From positions 124,001-188,000 of the forward strand of contig NZ_JAJOMX010000001.1 in assembly GCF_024699925.1 (NCBI RefSeq): a stretch of DNA of 64,000 nucleotides, written 5' to 3'. This document shows positions 35,903 to 44,576 of this stretch, one piece after another; positions within the stretch are counted from its first letter, which is position 1, and each line of letters begins with the position of its first letter. This DNA comes from Mesorhizobium sp. J428 (lineage in GTDB: Bacteria > Pseudomonadota > Alphaproteobacteria > Rhizobiales > Rhizobiaceae). The notes under the pieces are model-generated. The model saw only the letters and a program-made list of their open reading frames with translations, was not told where the DNA came from and did not search any database. The translations under genes were made by a program, and so were the position numbers.

Positions 35903-35981
35903 GGGTGAGGCTCTCCGGTTCCTGGCAGTGAACCTATGCTCACTTTCCTTGCGCGAATGTTTCGCCGTGCCACCAAATGAA

Positions 35982-36003
35982 AAGGGGCGGTCGCCCGCCC
36001 CTT
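35982..36003 (-). terminator. rho-independent terminator of the CHRD-protein gene
   Basis: A 9-bp GC-rich stem (AAGGGGCGG / CCGCCCCTT) with a TCGC loop is followed on the minus strand by TTTTCATTT. It lies 23 bases after the stop at 36026. Confidence 0.8.
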
Positions 36004-36025
36004 CAGCCGCTGGTTGCGCGCGGGA

Positions 36026-36473
36026 CTACATCGCCGCCTTCGTCACCTGGCCGCGGATTTCGCCGCCCTTGTTCGCCGCCGTATGCAGGTTGATGTAGTA
36101 TTTTCCTGCCATCAGGTCGGCGGCCTGCGCCTCGGTCAGCGTGGCCGATCCCTTGATCGGGCTGGCGAGATCGCCCTCGAACGGCACCGCGACACCGGCA
36201 TTGGCGCCCGCATCCGCCGGACCGTGGAAATGTCCCGCGGCGGCAGGACCGCTGAGGCCGGAATATTCGATCGTCCAGTCGAGCTTCCTGGTGTCGGTGT
36301 CGAAGGTGAGTTCCGCGGTGCCCCTTGCCATCGGTCGTCACCGGCGGCGATTGCTGCGCGCCGTCGAGCGTTGCCGCCATCTTCACCATTTCGGCGAGCG
36401 ACGCGGTTCCGGACAGGAGCAGCGCGGTCACCGCGAGCCCGGCCAGGTTCATCGGAAATGTCGAGTGTGTCAT
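36026..36473 (-). CDS. secreted CHRD-domain protein, frame-shifted in this sequence
   Basis: The start at 36473 gives a signal peptide (NLAGLAVTALLLSGTASLAE) and then the opening of a CHRD domain (MAATLDGAQQSPPVTTDGKG). The frame is lost at a run of four G residues (complement of 36321-36324) and the domain continues in the next frame: GTAELTFDTDTRKLDWTIEY, AAGHFHGPA, YYINLHTAANKGGEIRGQV. The span is 3n+1 bases, so one surplus G in the homopolymer explains it. Repaired, the product is about 148 residues. CHRD proteins are periplasmic or extracellular beta-sandwich proteins of unknown bacterial role. The HFHGPA motif could bind metal. Confidence 0.8.
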
Positions 36474-36603
36474 GGATGCTTCCTCTACCTTGGCGCGCTT
36501 CGAGCGAGGCGCCGCGACGACGCTGCAGGTGCCGTCAGGAAGACAAACGAAATCCGCCAGGCCTGCTTCCCGACCAACTGAAATAATCCGCCCGACAAAA
36601 GAA

Positions 36604-36628
36604 AAAGGGGCGGTTGCCCCGCCCCTTT
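36604..36628 (-). terminator. rho-independent terminator after the ABC binding-protein gene
   Basis: The stem AAAGGGGCGG / CCGCCCCTTT (36604-36613 and 36619-36628) is followed on the minus strand by TTTTTCTTTT, 25 bases past the stop at 36653. It ends the four-gene ABC operon. Confidence 0.88.
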
Positions 36629-36652
36629 CGCAGTCGGATCTGTTGCAGATCG

Positions 36653-37624
36653 TTACTTGATCGCCGCGTCTGTGATTTCCTTCGTCCAGGCGCCCGACGG
36701 CTCCTTGGTCAGGATCTTCTGGTCGAGCAGCGCCTTGGCGGTGCGGTCGTAGGCCGCCTCGATCAGCTTGCCATCGGCATTGTCGATCAGCTTGGCGACC
36801 TCGCCCATCATGCGCTTCTGGTGGTTCTCGTCCTGGCCGCCGTTCTCGACCACGATGTCGGCCGCCTCGTCGGGGTTCTTCACCGCGTAGTCCCAGCCCT
36901 TCATCGAGGCGCGGACGAACTTGACCATCTTCTCCTTGAAGGCCGGGTCCTTCAGCTTGTCCTCGAGCGCGTAGAGCCCGTCCTCGAGCAGGTCGACGCC
37001 CATGGCCGTGTAGTTGAACACGATCAGGTCTTCCGGCTTGTAGCCGGCGTCGATGAGCTGCCAGTATTCGTTGTATGTCATCACCGAGATGCAGTCCGCC
37101 TGCTTCTGGATCAGCGGCTGCACGTCGAACGACTGCTTCAGCACCGTCACGCCGTCAGCGCCACCTTCGGTCGGGATGCCGAGCTTGTTCATCCAGGCGT
37201 AGAACGGATACTCGTTGCCGAAGAACCAGACGCCGAGCGTGTGGCCCTTGAAGTCGGCTTCGGTCTTGATCGGGCCGTCCTTCGGGCAGACGAGTTCCAT
37301 GCCGGCCTTCTTGAACGGCTGGGCGATGTTGACGAGGCCGACGCCCTTTTCACGGGCCGCCAGTGCGCCGCCCATCCAGTCGACGATCACGTCGGCGCCG
37401 CCGCCGGCGATCACCTGTTCGGGCGCGATGTCCGGGCCGCCCGGCTTGATCGTGACGTCGAGGCCTTCCTCGTCGTAGAAGCCCTTGTCCTTGGCGACGT
37501 AGTAGCCGGCAAACTGGGCCTGCGTCACCCATTTGAGCTGCAGCGTCACCGCGTCGGCCGCCTGGGCCTGCACGGCGGCCAGCGACACGCCGCCGGCCAG
37601 CATTGCGAAGATGAGTTTTTTCAT
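36653..37624 (-). CDS. NMT1/THI5-like ABC substrate-binding protein
   Basis: A 323-residue periplasmic protein with signal peptide (MKKLIFAMLAGGVSLAAVQA) and the NMT1/THI5 fold: LQLKWVTQAQFAGYYVAKDK, GFYDEEGLDVTI, then GADVIVDWMGGAL. Proteins of this group bind pyrimidines, riboflavin or thiamine precursors. The W-V-T-Q-A-Q-F-A-G-Y pattern is shared by the RibY/ThiY-like set. It is the last gene of an operon with two permeases and an ATPase. Its place next to dihydropyrimidinase genes suggests a pyrimidine or related ring compound as ligand; that is inference. A strong terminator follows. Confidence 0.9.
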   Translation of the reverse strand: MKKLIFAMLAGGVSLAAVQAQAADAVTLQLKWVTQAQFAGYYVAKDKGFYDEEGLDVTIKPGGPDIAPEQVIAGGGADVIVDWMGGALAAREKGVGLVNIAQPFKKAGMELVCPKDGPIKTEADFKGHTLGVWFFGNEYPFYAWMNKLGIPTEGGADGVTVLKQSFDVQPLIQKQADCISVMTYNEYWQLIDAGYKPEDLIVFNYTAMGVDLLEDGLYALEDKLKDPAFKEKMVKFVRASMKGWDYAVKNPDEAADIVVENGGQDENHQKRMMGEVAKLIDNADGKLIEAAYDRTAKALLDQKILTKEPSGAWTKEITDAAIK

Positions 37625-37646
37625 TCTTGTTCCCTCTGAAGAGCGT

Positions 37647-38801
37647 CTATCCACCACGGACAGACGGATGCCAGAACGTCACGGCCCTCTCGATAAGGGC
37701 CAGCAAGCCGTAGAAGATCGACCCAGCCAGCGCCGCCACCGCGATCTCCGCCCAGACCATGTCGACATTCATCCTGCCGACTTCGGTCGAGATGCGGAAA
37801 CCCATGCCGACCACCGGCGTGCCGAAGAATTCCGCGACGATAGCGCCAATCAAAGCCAGTGTTGAGTTGATTTTCAAGGCGTTGAAGATGAAAGGCGCGG
37901 CGGCCGGAAGCCGCAGCTTGAGAAGTGTCTGCCAATAATCGGCGGCATAGGTTCGCATCAGGTCGCGTTCCATATGTCCGGCGGCCGCCAGACCTGCGAC
38001 CGTGTTCACCAGCATCGGGAAGAAGGTCATGATCACCACGACCGCGGCCTTGGAATGCCAGTCGAAGCCGAACCACATCACCATGATCGGAGCGACGCCG
38101 ATGATCGGCAGCGCCGAGACCATGTTGCCGATGGGCATGAGCCCGCGCCGGAGGAACAGGAACCGGTCGGCGAGGATCGCGACGGCGAAGCCGGCAGCGC
38201 AGCCGATCGTGTAGCCGATCAGCACGGACTTGAAGATTGTCTGGCGCACGTCTGCCATCAGCGTCGGCAGCGAGGCGGCGAACTTCGCACCGATCGCGGA
38301 CGGCGGCGGCAGGAGGATGAACGGGATTCCCGCGCCGCGCGTGATCGCCTCCCAGATGATCAAGAGCCAGGCGCCGAACAGCGCGGGCACCAGGAGCCGC
38401 ACCACGGTCGCCATCGTCCGGTCGGCGATCTTCATGGACGAGAGAACGGTCGCCAGCCTCCAGGCACACAGCCATAGCGCAACGAGCATGAACCAGAACC
38501 CCGGCAGCGCCTGTCCTTCGGCCCCCGCGATGCCGCTCAGGAGCAGCCAGGTCGCGACATGCACGAGGACGAGAAGCAGAACCGCCTCGATCCACGGCTT
38601 CGGCCGCAGGAGCGTTGTCAACACGGACAGGAACGCCAGGCCGAGAATCAGCGGGCCCGTCAGTTGATAGGGATAAGGCGGACCGGACTCCCCGGCCGAC
38701 AAGGCCTGTATTTCGCTCGTCGTCCAGCCCGGCGCGAACCAGGCCAGCAACACCAGCACAAGGGCGACAGCCGCCTGCCAGGGGACACGCGCGATGCTCA
38801 T
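37647..38801 (-). CDS. ABC transporter permease with N-terminal membrane extension
   Basis: The 384-residue protein has a C-terminal TauC/SsuC-like permease domain (residues about 160-380, loop TYAADYWQTLLKLRLPAAAP). It is preceded by an extra hydrophobic region of four or so spans (residues 8-130) with no motif I know. It is about 120 residues longer than typical partners. The gene overlaps the other permease gene (ATGA) and precedes the binding-protein gene by 22 bases. With two different permeases, this importer is probably heterodimeric in the membrane. Confidence 0.88.
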   Translation of the reverse strand: MSIARVPWQAAVALVLVLLAWFAPGWTTSEIQALSAGESGPPYPYQLTGPLILGLAFLSVLTTLLRPKPWIEAVLLLVLVHVATWLLLSGIAGAEGQALPGFWFMLVALWLCAWRLATVLSSMKIADRTMATVVRLLVPALFGAWLLIIWEAITRGAGIPFILLPPPSAIGAKFAASLPTLMADVRQTIFKSVLIGYTIGCAAGFAVAILADRFLFLRRGLMPIGNMVSALPIIGVAPIMVMWFGFDWHSKAAVVVIMTFFPMLVNTVAGLAAAGHMERDLMRTYAADYWQTLLKLRLPAAAPFIFNALKINSTLALIGAIVAEFFGTPVVGMGFRISTEVGRMNVDMVWAEIAVAALAGSIFYGLLALIERAVTFWHPSVRGG

Positions 38802-39676
38802 GCCGGGCGCGCCCCCATCAGGCGCTCGGTCACCTTGCCGGCGATGCCGACAAGCGTGACGAGCAGCATCGCGACGACGGAGCCGGCGACGAGGGCAGCG
38901 AACATGTCGATCGTCTGGCTGTAATAGGAGCCGCTGAGCAGCTTGGCGCCGATGCCCGCGACCGCCCCCGTCGGCAATTCGCCGACGATCGCGCCGACCA
39001 GGCTGGCGGCGACGGCCACCTTCATCGACGTGAACAGGTAAGGCACCGAGGCCGGCACACGCAGCTTCCAGAACACCTGCGATTTCGAGGCATTGTAGGT
39101 GTGCATCAGGTCGAGATGGGTGAATTCCGGCGAGCGCAGCCCCTTCACCATGCCCACGGCGACCGGGAAGAAGGACAGATAGGTCGAGATCAGCGATTTC
39201 GGGATCAGCCCGGTGATCCCGACCGCCGCCAGCACCACAATGATCATCGGCGCCAGCGCCAGGATCGGAATCGTCTGCGAGGCAATAATCCACGGCATCA
39301 GCGAGCGGTCGAGCGTCGTCACATGCACGATACCGACGGCAATCAGGATGCCGAGCACGGTCCCGAAGGCGAAGCCCATGAGCGTCGCCGACAGCGTCAC
39401 CCAGGCGTGGTAGACCAGACTGCGGTTGGACGTGACCTTCCTGAGGAAAGTGTTCTCGAAGAAATTCTGCGCCACCTGATGCGGCGCCGGCAGTGTCGGC
39501 TTCGGCTGCGTCATCGTCTTGACGACGAACTCCCACGTCGTCGGCGTCTCGCCCGCCCGCCGGTCGAGATCGCGCTGGAACGGGGCGTTGAGCGCGTATG
39601 AGCCGATGTACCACGCGGCTACGATCAGCGCGAGGATGACGAGAACGGGGAAAGATCGTTCGGCGAAAGATTTCAT
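38798..39676 (-). CDS. NitT/TauT-type ABC transporter permease
   Basis: A 292-residue permease with six spans and the ATPase-docking loop TYNASKSQVFWKLRVPASVP. An extended periplasmic segment (residues about 28-85) follows the first span. It pairs with the longer permease encoded downstream, overlapping it by four bases. The ATPase gene lies upstream across a GC-rich intercistronic repeat. The system most resembles pyrimidine or thiamine-precursor importers by architecture. Confidence 0.9.
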   Translation of the reverse strand: MKSFAERSFPVLVILALIVAAWYIGSYALNAPFQRDLDRRAGETPTTWEFVVKTMTQPKPTLPAPHQVAQNFFENTFLRKVTSNRSLVYHAWVTLSATLMGFAFGTVLGILIAVGIVHVTTLDRSLMPWIIASQTIPILALAPMIIVVLAAVGITGLIPKSLISTYLSFFPVAVGMVKGLRSPEFTHLDLMHTYNASKSQVFWKLRVPASVPYLFTSMKVAVAASLVGAIVGELPTGAVAGIGAKLLSGSYYSQTIDMFAALVAGSVVAMLLVTLVGIAGKVTERLMGARPA

Positions 39677-39694
39677 CTGCGACCCTCACCAAGT

Positions 39695-39734
39695 CCCCCT
39701 CCCCCTTGTGGGGAGGGGTTAGGGGTGGGGATGA
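39695..39734. repeat. GC-rich intercistronic hairpin repeat
   Basis: A 9-bp stem of CCCCTCCCC / GGGGAGGGG (39696-39704 and 39710-39718) is followed by TTAGGGGTGGGG. The composition is typical of small dispersed repeats I associate with rhizobial genomes. It lies between the ATPase and first permease genes of the ABC operon. Confidence 0.6.
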
Positions 39735-39748
39735 CCTTTCTAAAGTCC

Positions 39749-40528
39749 TCAATCCTCATAGCTGTGCCCTGCCCTCAACCCCTCCCGCACCCGCGCGGCG
39801 ATGGCGAGGAATTCCGGCGTTTCGCGGATGTCGAGCGGGCGCTCCTTGGGCAGCGTCGACTCGATGATGTCGGTGACGCGGCCCGGCCGCGGGCTCATCA
39901 CCACGATCTTGGTCGAGAGGTAGACGGCCTCGGGGATCGAGTGCGTCACGAAGCAGATCGTCTTGTTCGTCCGCGCCCATAGTTCCAGCAATTGCTCGTT
40001 CAGATGGTCGCGCACGATCTCGTCCAGCGCGCCGAACGGCTCGTCCATCAAAAGCAGGTCGGCGTCGAAGGCGAGTGCGCGCGCGATCGAGGCGCGCTGC
40101 TGCATGCCGCCCGACAACTGCCATGGGAACTTCTTCTCGAAGCCCGTGAGGTTGACCAGCGCCAAAGTCCGCCTGATCCGGTCAGCCTGCTCGGCTCTCG
40201 AAATCCCCATGATTTCCAGCGGCAGTGCGATGTTCTTCTCGATCGTCCGCCACGGATAAAGCGCCGCCGCCTGGAAAACGTAACCGTAGGCCCGCGCCTC
40301 GCGCGCCTTCTCGGGCGTCATGCCGTTGACCGTGATCGTGCCGCCGGTCGGCTTTTCGAGGTCGGCGATGACGCGCAGGAAGGTCGTCTTGCCGCAGCCG
40401 GATGGGCCGATGAAGGAAACGAATTCGCCCTTGCCGATCTCGAGATTGACGTCGTTCAGCGCATGCACCGGACCGTCGGCGGTCTGAAAGACCAGATCGA
40501 GATTACGGGCGGAAATGATTGATTGCAT
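39749..40528 (-). CDS. NitT/TauT-type ABC transporter ATP-binding protein
   Basis: The 259-residue ATPase shows Walker A GPSGCGKTT, the Q-loop region YVFQAAALYPWRTIEKNI, signature LSGGMQQRASIARAL, Walker B LLLMDEPFGALD and the H-loop THS. It powers the two permeases downstream. It is the first gene of the unit, so here the binding protein comes last, the reverse of the other ABC operons in the window. The 190-base region to the divergent cupin gene holds the promoter. Confidence 0.93.
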   Translation of the reverse strand: MQSIISARNLDLVFQTADGPVHALNDVNLEIGKGEFVSFIGPSGCGKTTFLRVIADLEKPTGGTITVNGMTPEKAREARAYGYVFQAAALYPWRTIEKNIALPLEIMGISRAEQADRIRRTLALVNLTGFEKKFPWQLSGGMQQRASIARALAFDADLLLMDEPFGALDEIVRDHLNEQLLELWARTNKTICFVTHSIPEAVYLSTKIVVMSPRPGRVTDIIESTLPKERPLDIRETPEFLAIAARVREGLRAGHSYED

Positions 40529-40717
40529 TCAGGTGCCGGGCCGGATTGCGAGGTGCCGAAAGCGCGACGATAGATCGCCGCACTGCAAACACAAGTGGAT
40601 TCGCAGCCGCTTTCCCCGGCCCAGACGCCGCAGTCTCGCCGCCTTGCGCAACGAACGGGCGCGGTGTTCAATCCGCGTCGCCGGGATTCGCCGCCCGGCC
40701 TTCCGGAAGGCTTGTCC

Positions 40718-41128
40718 ATGACCGAGGTGCCCAGACCGACCTGCCGTGTGGTTCGTCCCGCCGATGCCTATGGCGGCAAGCAGGGGCTGAACTATTTCGC
40801 CGGAATCGCGGCCGAGACCGTCGGCTCGAAGGGCCTGTGCATGCATGTCGTCACCATTCCGCCCGGCGCCCGCGCCAGGGCGCATCTGCACGAAGCGCAT
40901 GAATCGGCCGTCTACGTGCTCTCCGGCACGGCACGCACCTGGTATGGCGAGCGACTGGAGCACTATGCCGACATGGGGCCCGGCGAGATGATGTATATCC
41001 CGGCCGGCGTCCCTCACCTGCCTGCCAACCTCGGCACCGAGCCCTGCACCGCGATCATCGCCCGCACCGATCCGAACGAACAGGAAAGCGTCGTGCTCTT
41101 GCCGGACCTCGATGCGCTGGCGAAGTAA
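40718..41128 (+). CDS. cupin domain protein
   Basis: A 136-residue single-cupin protein. The metal-binding motifs are HLHEAHESAVYVLSGTARTW (motif 1, with two His and one Glu) and GEMMYIPAGVPHLPANLG (motif 2). No signal peptide. Cupins of this size act as metal-dependent isomerases, dioxygenases or small-ligand sensors. The start ATG at 40718 follows a proline-rich in-frame stretch that looks untranslated. It is the only plus-strand gene between two parts of the pyrimidine island and is divergent from the ABC importer. Its own reaction is unknown. Confidence 0.85.
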   Translation: MTEVPRPTCRVVRPADAYGGKQGLNYFAGIAAETVGSKGLCMHVVTIPPGARARAHLHEAHESAVYVLSGTARTWYGERLEHYADMGPGEMMYIPAGVPHLPANLGTEPCTAIIARTDPNEQESVVLLPDLDALAK

Positions 41129-41131
41129 GCG

Positions 41132-41518
41132 TCACGGACATTTCCGCACCTCGCCCCAGACGTCGCCCGTCGATTGGCTGATGCGCACGAGCGTGGGATC
41201 GGCGTGATCCTTCTCTACAATGTAAGTCTCGACGGTCTGATAGCCCTCGCCTTCGTGGCCGCACAGCCCGGTCACGACCTGGGTGCCGTTCGACGCGGTC
41301 GATACCTGGACCCATTCGCACAGCGTGACATAGCTCTCGATGCCGCCTGGCTTGAGCAGTATCATGTCATCGTTTTCGTAGAGCCCGTCCTTGGCATATT
41401 TGCACCCGGTCGCATTGCCCCAGGTGCCCTCGAGCGTGAGCGTCGCCTCGGCCCTGGCCGCAACCGGCGCGAGCCCGATGAGTACCAGGGCGACGAGCGA
41501 CAGAGGGCGCACGCTCAC
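41132..41518 (-). CDS. small secreted four-cysteine protein
   Basis: The 128-residue product has a signal peptide (SVRPLSLVALVLIGLAPVAA, cleavage near ARAE) and a mature domain with four cysteines (GCKYA, TLCEW, GLCGH, RKCP) that could form two disulfides in the periplasm. I do not recognise a family. The start is GTG at 41518, which overlaps the dihydropyrimidinase stop (GTGA) and so couples it to that gene; a second GTG two codons on is possible. It is the final gene of the aminotransferase-to-hydA operon. Confidence 0.7.
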   Translation of the reverse strand: MSVRPLSLVALVLIGLAPVAARAEATLTLEGTWGNATGCKYAKDGLYENDDMILLKPGGIESYVTLCEWVQVSTASNGTQVVTGLCGHEGEGYQTVETYIVEKDHADPTLVRISQSTGDVWGEVRKCP

Positions 41519-42966
41519 ACGCCACTCGCGGGGATGCCCGACCGCTCGACCTTGCGCGGCGCGACGAGCTCCTTCCAGGTCGACAGCGCGCGGTTGACGG
41601 CGCCCTTCGGCTCGCGGCCGACGAACTGGCCGTGGCCCGGCTTCGCCTCGACCTTGCCGTCGTTCACCGCAAGCTCCCCGCGGGTGAAGACGTAGCGCGG
41701 CAGGCCGGTGACCTCGTAGCCTTCGAACACGTTGTAGTCGATCACCGACTGCTGGCTCTTGGCCGCGATGGTCTTCTTCTTCTTTGGATCCCACACGATC
41801 ACGTCGGCGTCGGCCCCCTCCACGATCGCGCCCTTCTGCGGATACATGTTGAGGATCTTGGCGATGTTGGTGGAGGTCACCGCGACGAACTCGTTCGGCG
41901 TCAGCCGACCCGTGTTGACGCCCGCCGTCCACAACACCGGCAGCCGGTCCTCCAGCCCGCCCGTGCCGTTCGGGATCTTGGTGAAATCGCCGACGCCATA
42001 ACGCTTCTGGTCGGTGGTGAAGGCGCAGTGGTCCGTCGCCACGCACTGCAGCGAGCCTGCCTGCAGCCCGGCCCAGAGCGAATCCTGGTGCAGCTTATTG
42101 CGGAAGGGCGGGCTCATCACGCGCCGTGCCGCATGGTCCCAGTCCTTGTCGAAATACTCTGTCTCGTCGAGCACGAGATGCTGGATCAGCGGCTCGCCAT
42201 AGACGCGCATGCCCTTCTGGCGCGCCCGGCGGATTGCCTCGTGACTCTGCTCGCAGGAGGTGTGCACGACATAGAGCGGCACGCCGGCCATGTCGGCGAT
42301 CATGATGGCGCGGTTGGTCGCCTCGCCCTCGACCTCGGGCGGGCGCGAATAGGCGTGCGCCTCGGGGCCGTTGTTGCCTTCGGCGAGCAGCTTTTGCGAT
42401 AGCGCCGCCACCACGTCGCCATTCTCGGCATGCACCAACGGCAGCGCGCCGAGCTCGGCGCAACGCTGGAAGGAGGCCAGCATCTCGTCGTCGTTGACCA
42501 TCAGCGAGCCCTTGTAGGCCATGAAGTGCTTGAACGAGGTGATGCCCTTGTCGACGACGGTCTGCATCTCGTCGAACACCTGCTTGCCCCACCAAGTGAT
42601 CGCCATGTGGAAGGAATAATCGCAGGCCGCCTTCGAGGTCTTGTTGTCCCACATCTGCAGCGCTTCGAGCAGCGACTGGTTGGGCGACGGCAGGCAGAAG
42701 TCCACCACCATGGTCGTGCCGCCGGCGAGTGCTGCCCTCGTGCCGCTTTCGAAGTCGTCGGCCGAATAGGTGCCCATGAAGGGCATTTCGAGGTGGGTGT
42801 GCGGATCGATGCCGCCGGGCATCACGTAGCAGCCGGTCGCATCGTATTCATGGTCGCCATGCAGGTCCGGACCGATCGCCTCGATCTTGCCGTGCCGGAT
42901 CAGCACGTCCGCCTTCCAGGTGCGGTCGGCGGTGACGATGGTGCCGTTCTTGATGACTTTGGACAT
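41515..42966 (-). CDS. hydA: dihydropyrimidinase (D-hydantoinase family)
   Basis: The 483-residue amidohydrolase has the binuclear zinc site: H-x-H at HTHLEMP (His56/58), the carboxylated lysine in HFMAYKG (Lys152), HAENG, HTSC and the aspartate in ATDHCAF. It hydrolyses 5,6-dihydrouracil or dihydrothymine to the N-carbamoyl beta-amino acid. ATG at 42966 gives the family N-terminus MSKVIKNGTIVTADRTW; another ATG four codons upstream is possible. It lies in one operon with the M20 amidase and the aminotransferase that follow it in the pathway, and shares the island with preTA. Confidence 0.95.
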   Translation of the reverse strand: MSKVIKNGTIVTADRTWKADVLIRHGKIEAIGPDLHGDHEYDATGCYVMPGGIDPHTHLEMPFMGTYSADDFESGTRAALAGGTTMVVDFCLPSPNQSLLEALQMWDNKTSKAACDYSFHMAITWWGKQVFDEMQTVVDKGITSFKHFMAYKGSLMVNDDEMLASFQRCAELGALPLVHAENGDVVAALSQKLLAEGNNGPEAHAYSRPPEVEGEATNRAIMIADMAGVPLYVVHTSCEQSHEAIRRARQKGMRVYGEPLIQHLVLDETEYFDKDWDHAARRVMSPPFRNKLHQDSLWAGLQAGSLQCVATDHCAFTTDQKRYGVGDFTKIPNGTGGLEDRLPVLWTAGVNTGRLTPNEFVAVTSTNIAKILNMYPQKGAIVEGADADVIVWDPKKKKTIAAKSQQSVIDYNVFEGYEVTGLPRYVFTRGELAVNDGKVEAKPGHGQFVGREPKGAVNRALSTWKELVAPRKVERSGIPASGV

Positions 42967-43045
42967 TGTGTTCCCCATTTATCAGCCTCGTTCCGGGCGC
43001 GGATCGCGAGATTATCGGCCTCTCGCCGGCGCCTTTCAACATTCG

Positions 43046-43936
43046 TTATGCCCGACGCGCCCGCCCGCGCGCCCGGCGCTCGCGCCAGCGCCGTAGCTCG
43101 TCCATCATTTCGTCGAGCGTACCGAAGATCGGCACCAGCACGGCGAAATGCGCCGGCTTCAGGTCGTGCGAGGGCTTGCAGGCCTCGGCGATCCGCCGCT
43201 GGTATTCCTGCGGCGCCCAGATGCGCGAGAATTCGAGGAACTGAACGATGACGTCGTGGCGGATCGCGGTGATACGCTCGAAGTTCGCGCGAAACAGTCC
43301 GAACGCGGTGTAGAACGCCGTCAGGATCGACAGACCGATGATGGCCATCAGGATGTTCAGGTCGCCCGAATAATTGCCGAACACAAGTGCCACCACCAGG
43401 ACAATCACGGAGAAAAGCACGAAGGTCTTGGCGATCCGGTAGGCGGTCGCCATTCCCTCGGTTTCCTCGGCGAATTTCTGCTCGATCGCCTCCTCGATCT
43501 CGCGCAGCTTTTTCTTGAACTGGTAGAGCCGCTGGTTCTCCTCGTCGGTGTGTTCCTCGCCGCGCGCCTCGCGCAGGATGTCGAAACCGGCGAGCGTCAC
43601 GTCGTCGTTCGCCTCCCAACCTGACAGTGGGATGATCGCAGGCGGCAGATACTCGCCGACCCGGTCGAACAGGACGTAGATGATGTGGATCGTCGTCAGA
43701 AATACGAACAGGATGAGCAAAAGCGCGAAGTCCGACACGCCGAGCACGTCGAAGATGTTTTGGTAGTTCTGCACGATCTCGTTGAGCAGGTCGGCATTGG
43801 GCAGGAAGCCCTCGCTGGCCGAGCCGACATCGGTGAAACCCGACGCGACGTAGAACACGACGCCTGCCACCAAGAGGCGCGACGTCATGAAGTTCGAGAA
43901 GCGGATGACGCTCTGGAGAAGCCCTTCGACGTCCAT
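43046..43936 (-). CDS. membrane protein with central charged helical region, unknown function
   Basis: A 296-residue protein with about four spans: residues near 18-34, 68-90, 172-188 and 193-215. Between the second and third lies a charged, probably coiled-coil stretch (about residues 120-165, with RLYQFKKKLREIEEAIEQKF), and the C-terminus is arginine-rich. No family is recognised. Its ATG directly abuts the LysE-gene stop (TAG-ATG), and hydA follows after 79 bases, so it is embedded in the pyrimidine operon. A role as a channel, sensor or scaffold is open. Confidence 0.72.
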   Translation of the reverse strand: MDVEGLLQSVIRFSNFMTSRLLVAGVVFYVASGFTDVGSASEGFLPNADLLNEIVQNYQNIFDVLGVSDFALLLILFVFLTTIHIIYVLFDRVGEYLPPAIIPLSGWEANDDVTLAGFDILREARGEEHTDEENQRLYQFKKKLREIEEAIEQKFAEETEGMATAYRIAKTFVLFSVIVLVVALVFGNYSGDLNILMAIIGLSILTAFYTAFGLFRANFERITAIRHDVIVQFLEFSRIWAPQEYQRRIAEACKPSHDLKPAHFAVLVPIFGTLDEMMDELRRWRERRARGRARRA

Positions 43937-44572
43937 CTAGGCCCTCAGCGTCGCAAGCTTGATCCCGAAGCCGACGAACACCGCGCCGGTCAATCCTTTG
44001 ACGACGCGCTGTACCCGGCCGCTGCGCGCAATCCGCGAGAGCCGGTCGAACAGCAACACCATCGGCCCGAACCAGGCCATGTTCAGCAAAGCATGCACCG
44101 CGACAAGCAAAAATGCGGCCGCAGGAGTGGCGCTGTCGTGCGGGATGAACTGAGGAAATGCTGCGATGTAGAACATCGCCACTTTCGGATTCAGCGCATT
44201 GGTGAGGAACCCCTCGCCGAATGCCTTCGCCAGCGATCGTCTGTTCCGCGCCGGCGTCACCTCGATAAGCTCTGTGGGCGCGCCGCGAAACGCTCCGATC
44301 AGCGCCTTGACGCCGATCCAGATCAGATACGCCGCACCGGCAAGCTTTACGACAAGGAACAGATTGGCCGACTGGAGAAGCAGCACCGAGAAGCCGAAGG
44401 TCGCGAAGGCCCCATGAACGAAGAACGCTACCGCGAAACCGGCAATATTGGCGAACCCGGCGGCCTTGCCCGACGTCGGAACGGTCTTGGCGATCAATAC
44501 CCCATTGGGACCGGGTGACATGATCAGCAATGCCGCCATCGCGGCGAAGGCCAGGACCGTCGCGACTGTCAA
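43937..44572 (-). CDS. LysE family translocator
   Basis: A 211-residue LysE/RhtB-type exporter with LLIMSPGPNGVLIAKTVPTS at the N-terminus and the matching TNALNPKVAMFYIAAFPQF in the middle. The start is taken as TTG at 44572, which yields the normal family N-terminus (M)TVATVLAFAAM and sits 4 bases after the amidase stop. An upstream ATG at 44611 would overlap the amidase gene by 35 bases and add an arginine-rich leader. In this operon it may export beta-alanine or another amino acid released by the pathway. Confidence 0.85.
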   Translation of the reverse strand: MTVATVLAFAAMAALLIMSPGPNGVLIAKTVPTSGKAAGFANIAGFAVAFFVHGAFATFGFSVLLLQSANLFLVVKLAGAAYLIWIGVKALIGAFRGAPTELIEVTPARNRRSLAKAFGEGFLTNALNPKVAMFYIAAFPQFIPHDSATPAAAFLLVAVHALLNMAWFGPMVLLFDRLSRIARSGRVQRVVKGLTGAVFVGFGIKLATLRA

Positions 44573-44576
44573 GCTC

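Noticed and set aside
37647..39752. 701-codon frame apparently fusing both ABC permeases
   Set aside because: Only the part from 38801 downward is permease-like. The upstream half is an out-of-frame shadow of the second permease, which has its own start at 39676 and an ATGA overlap.
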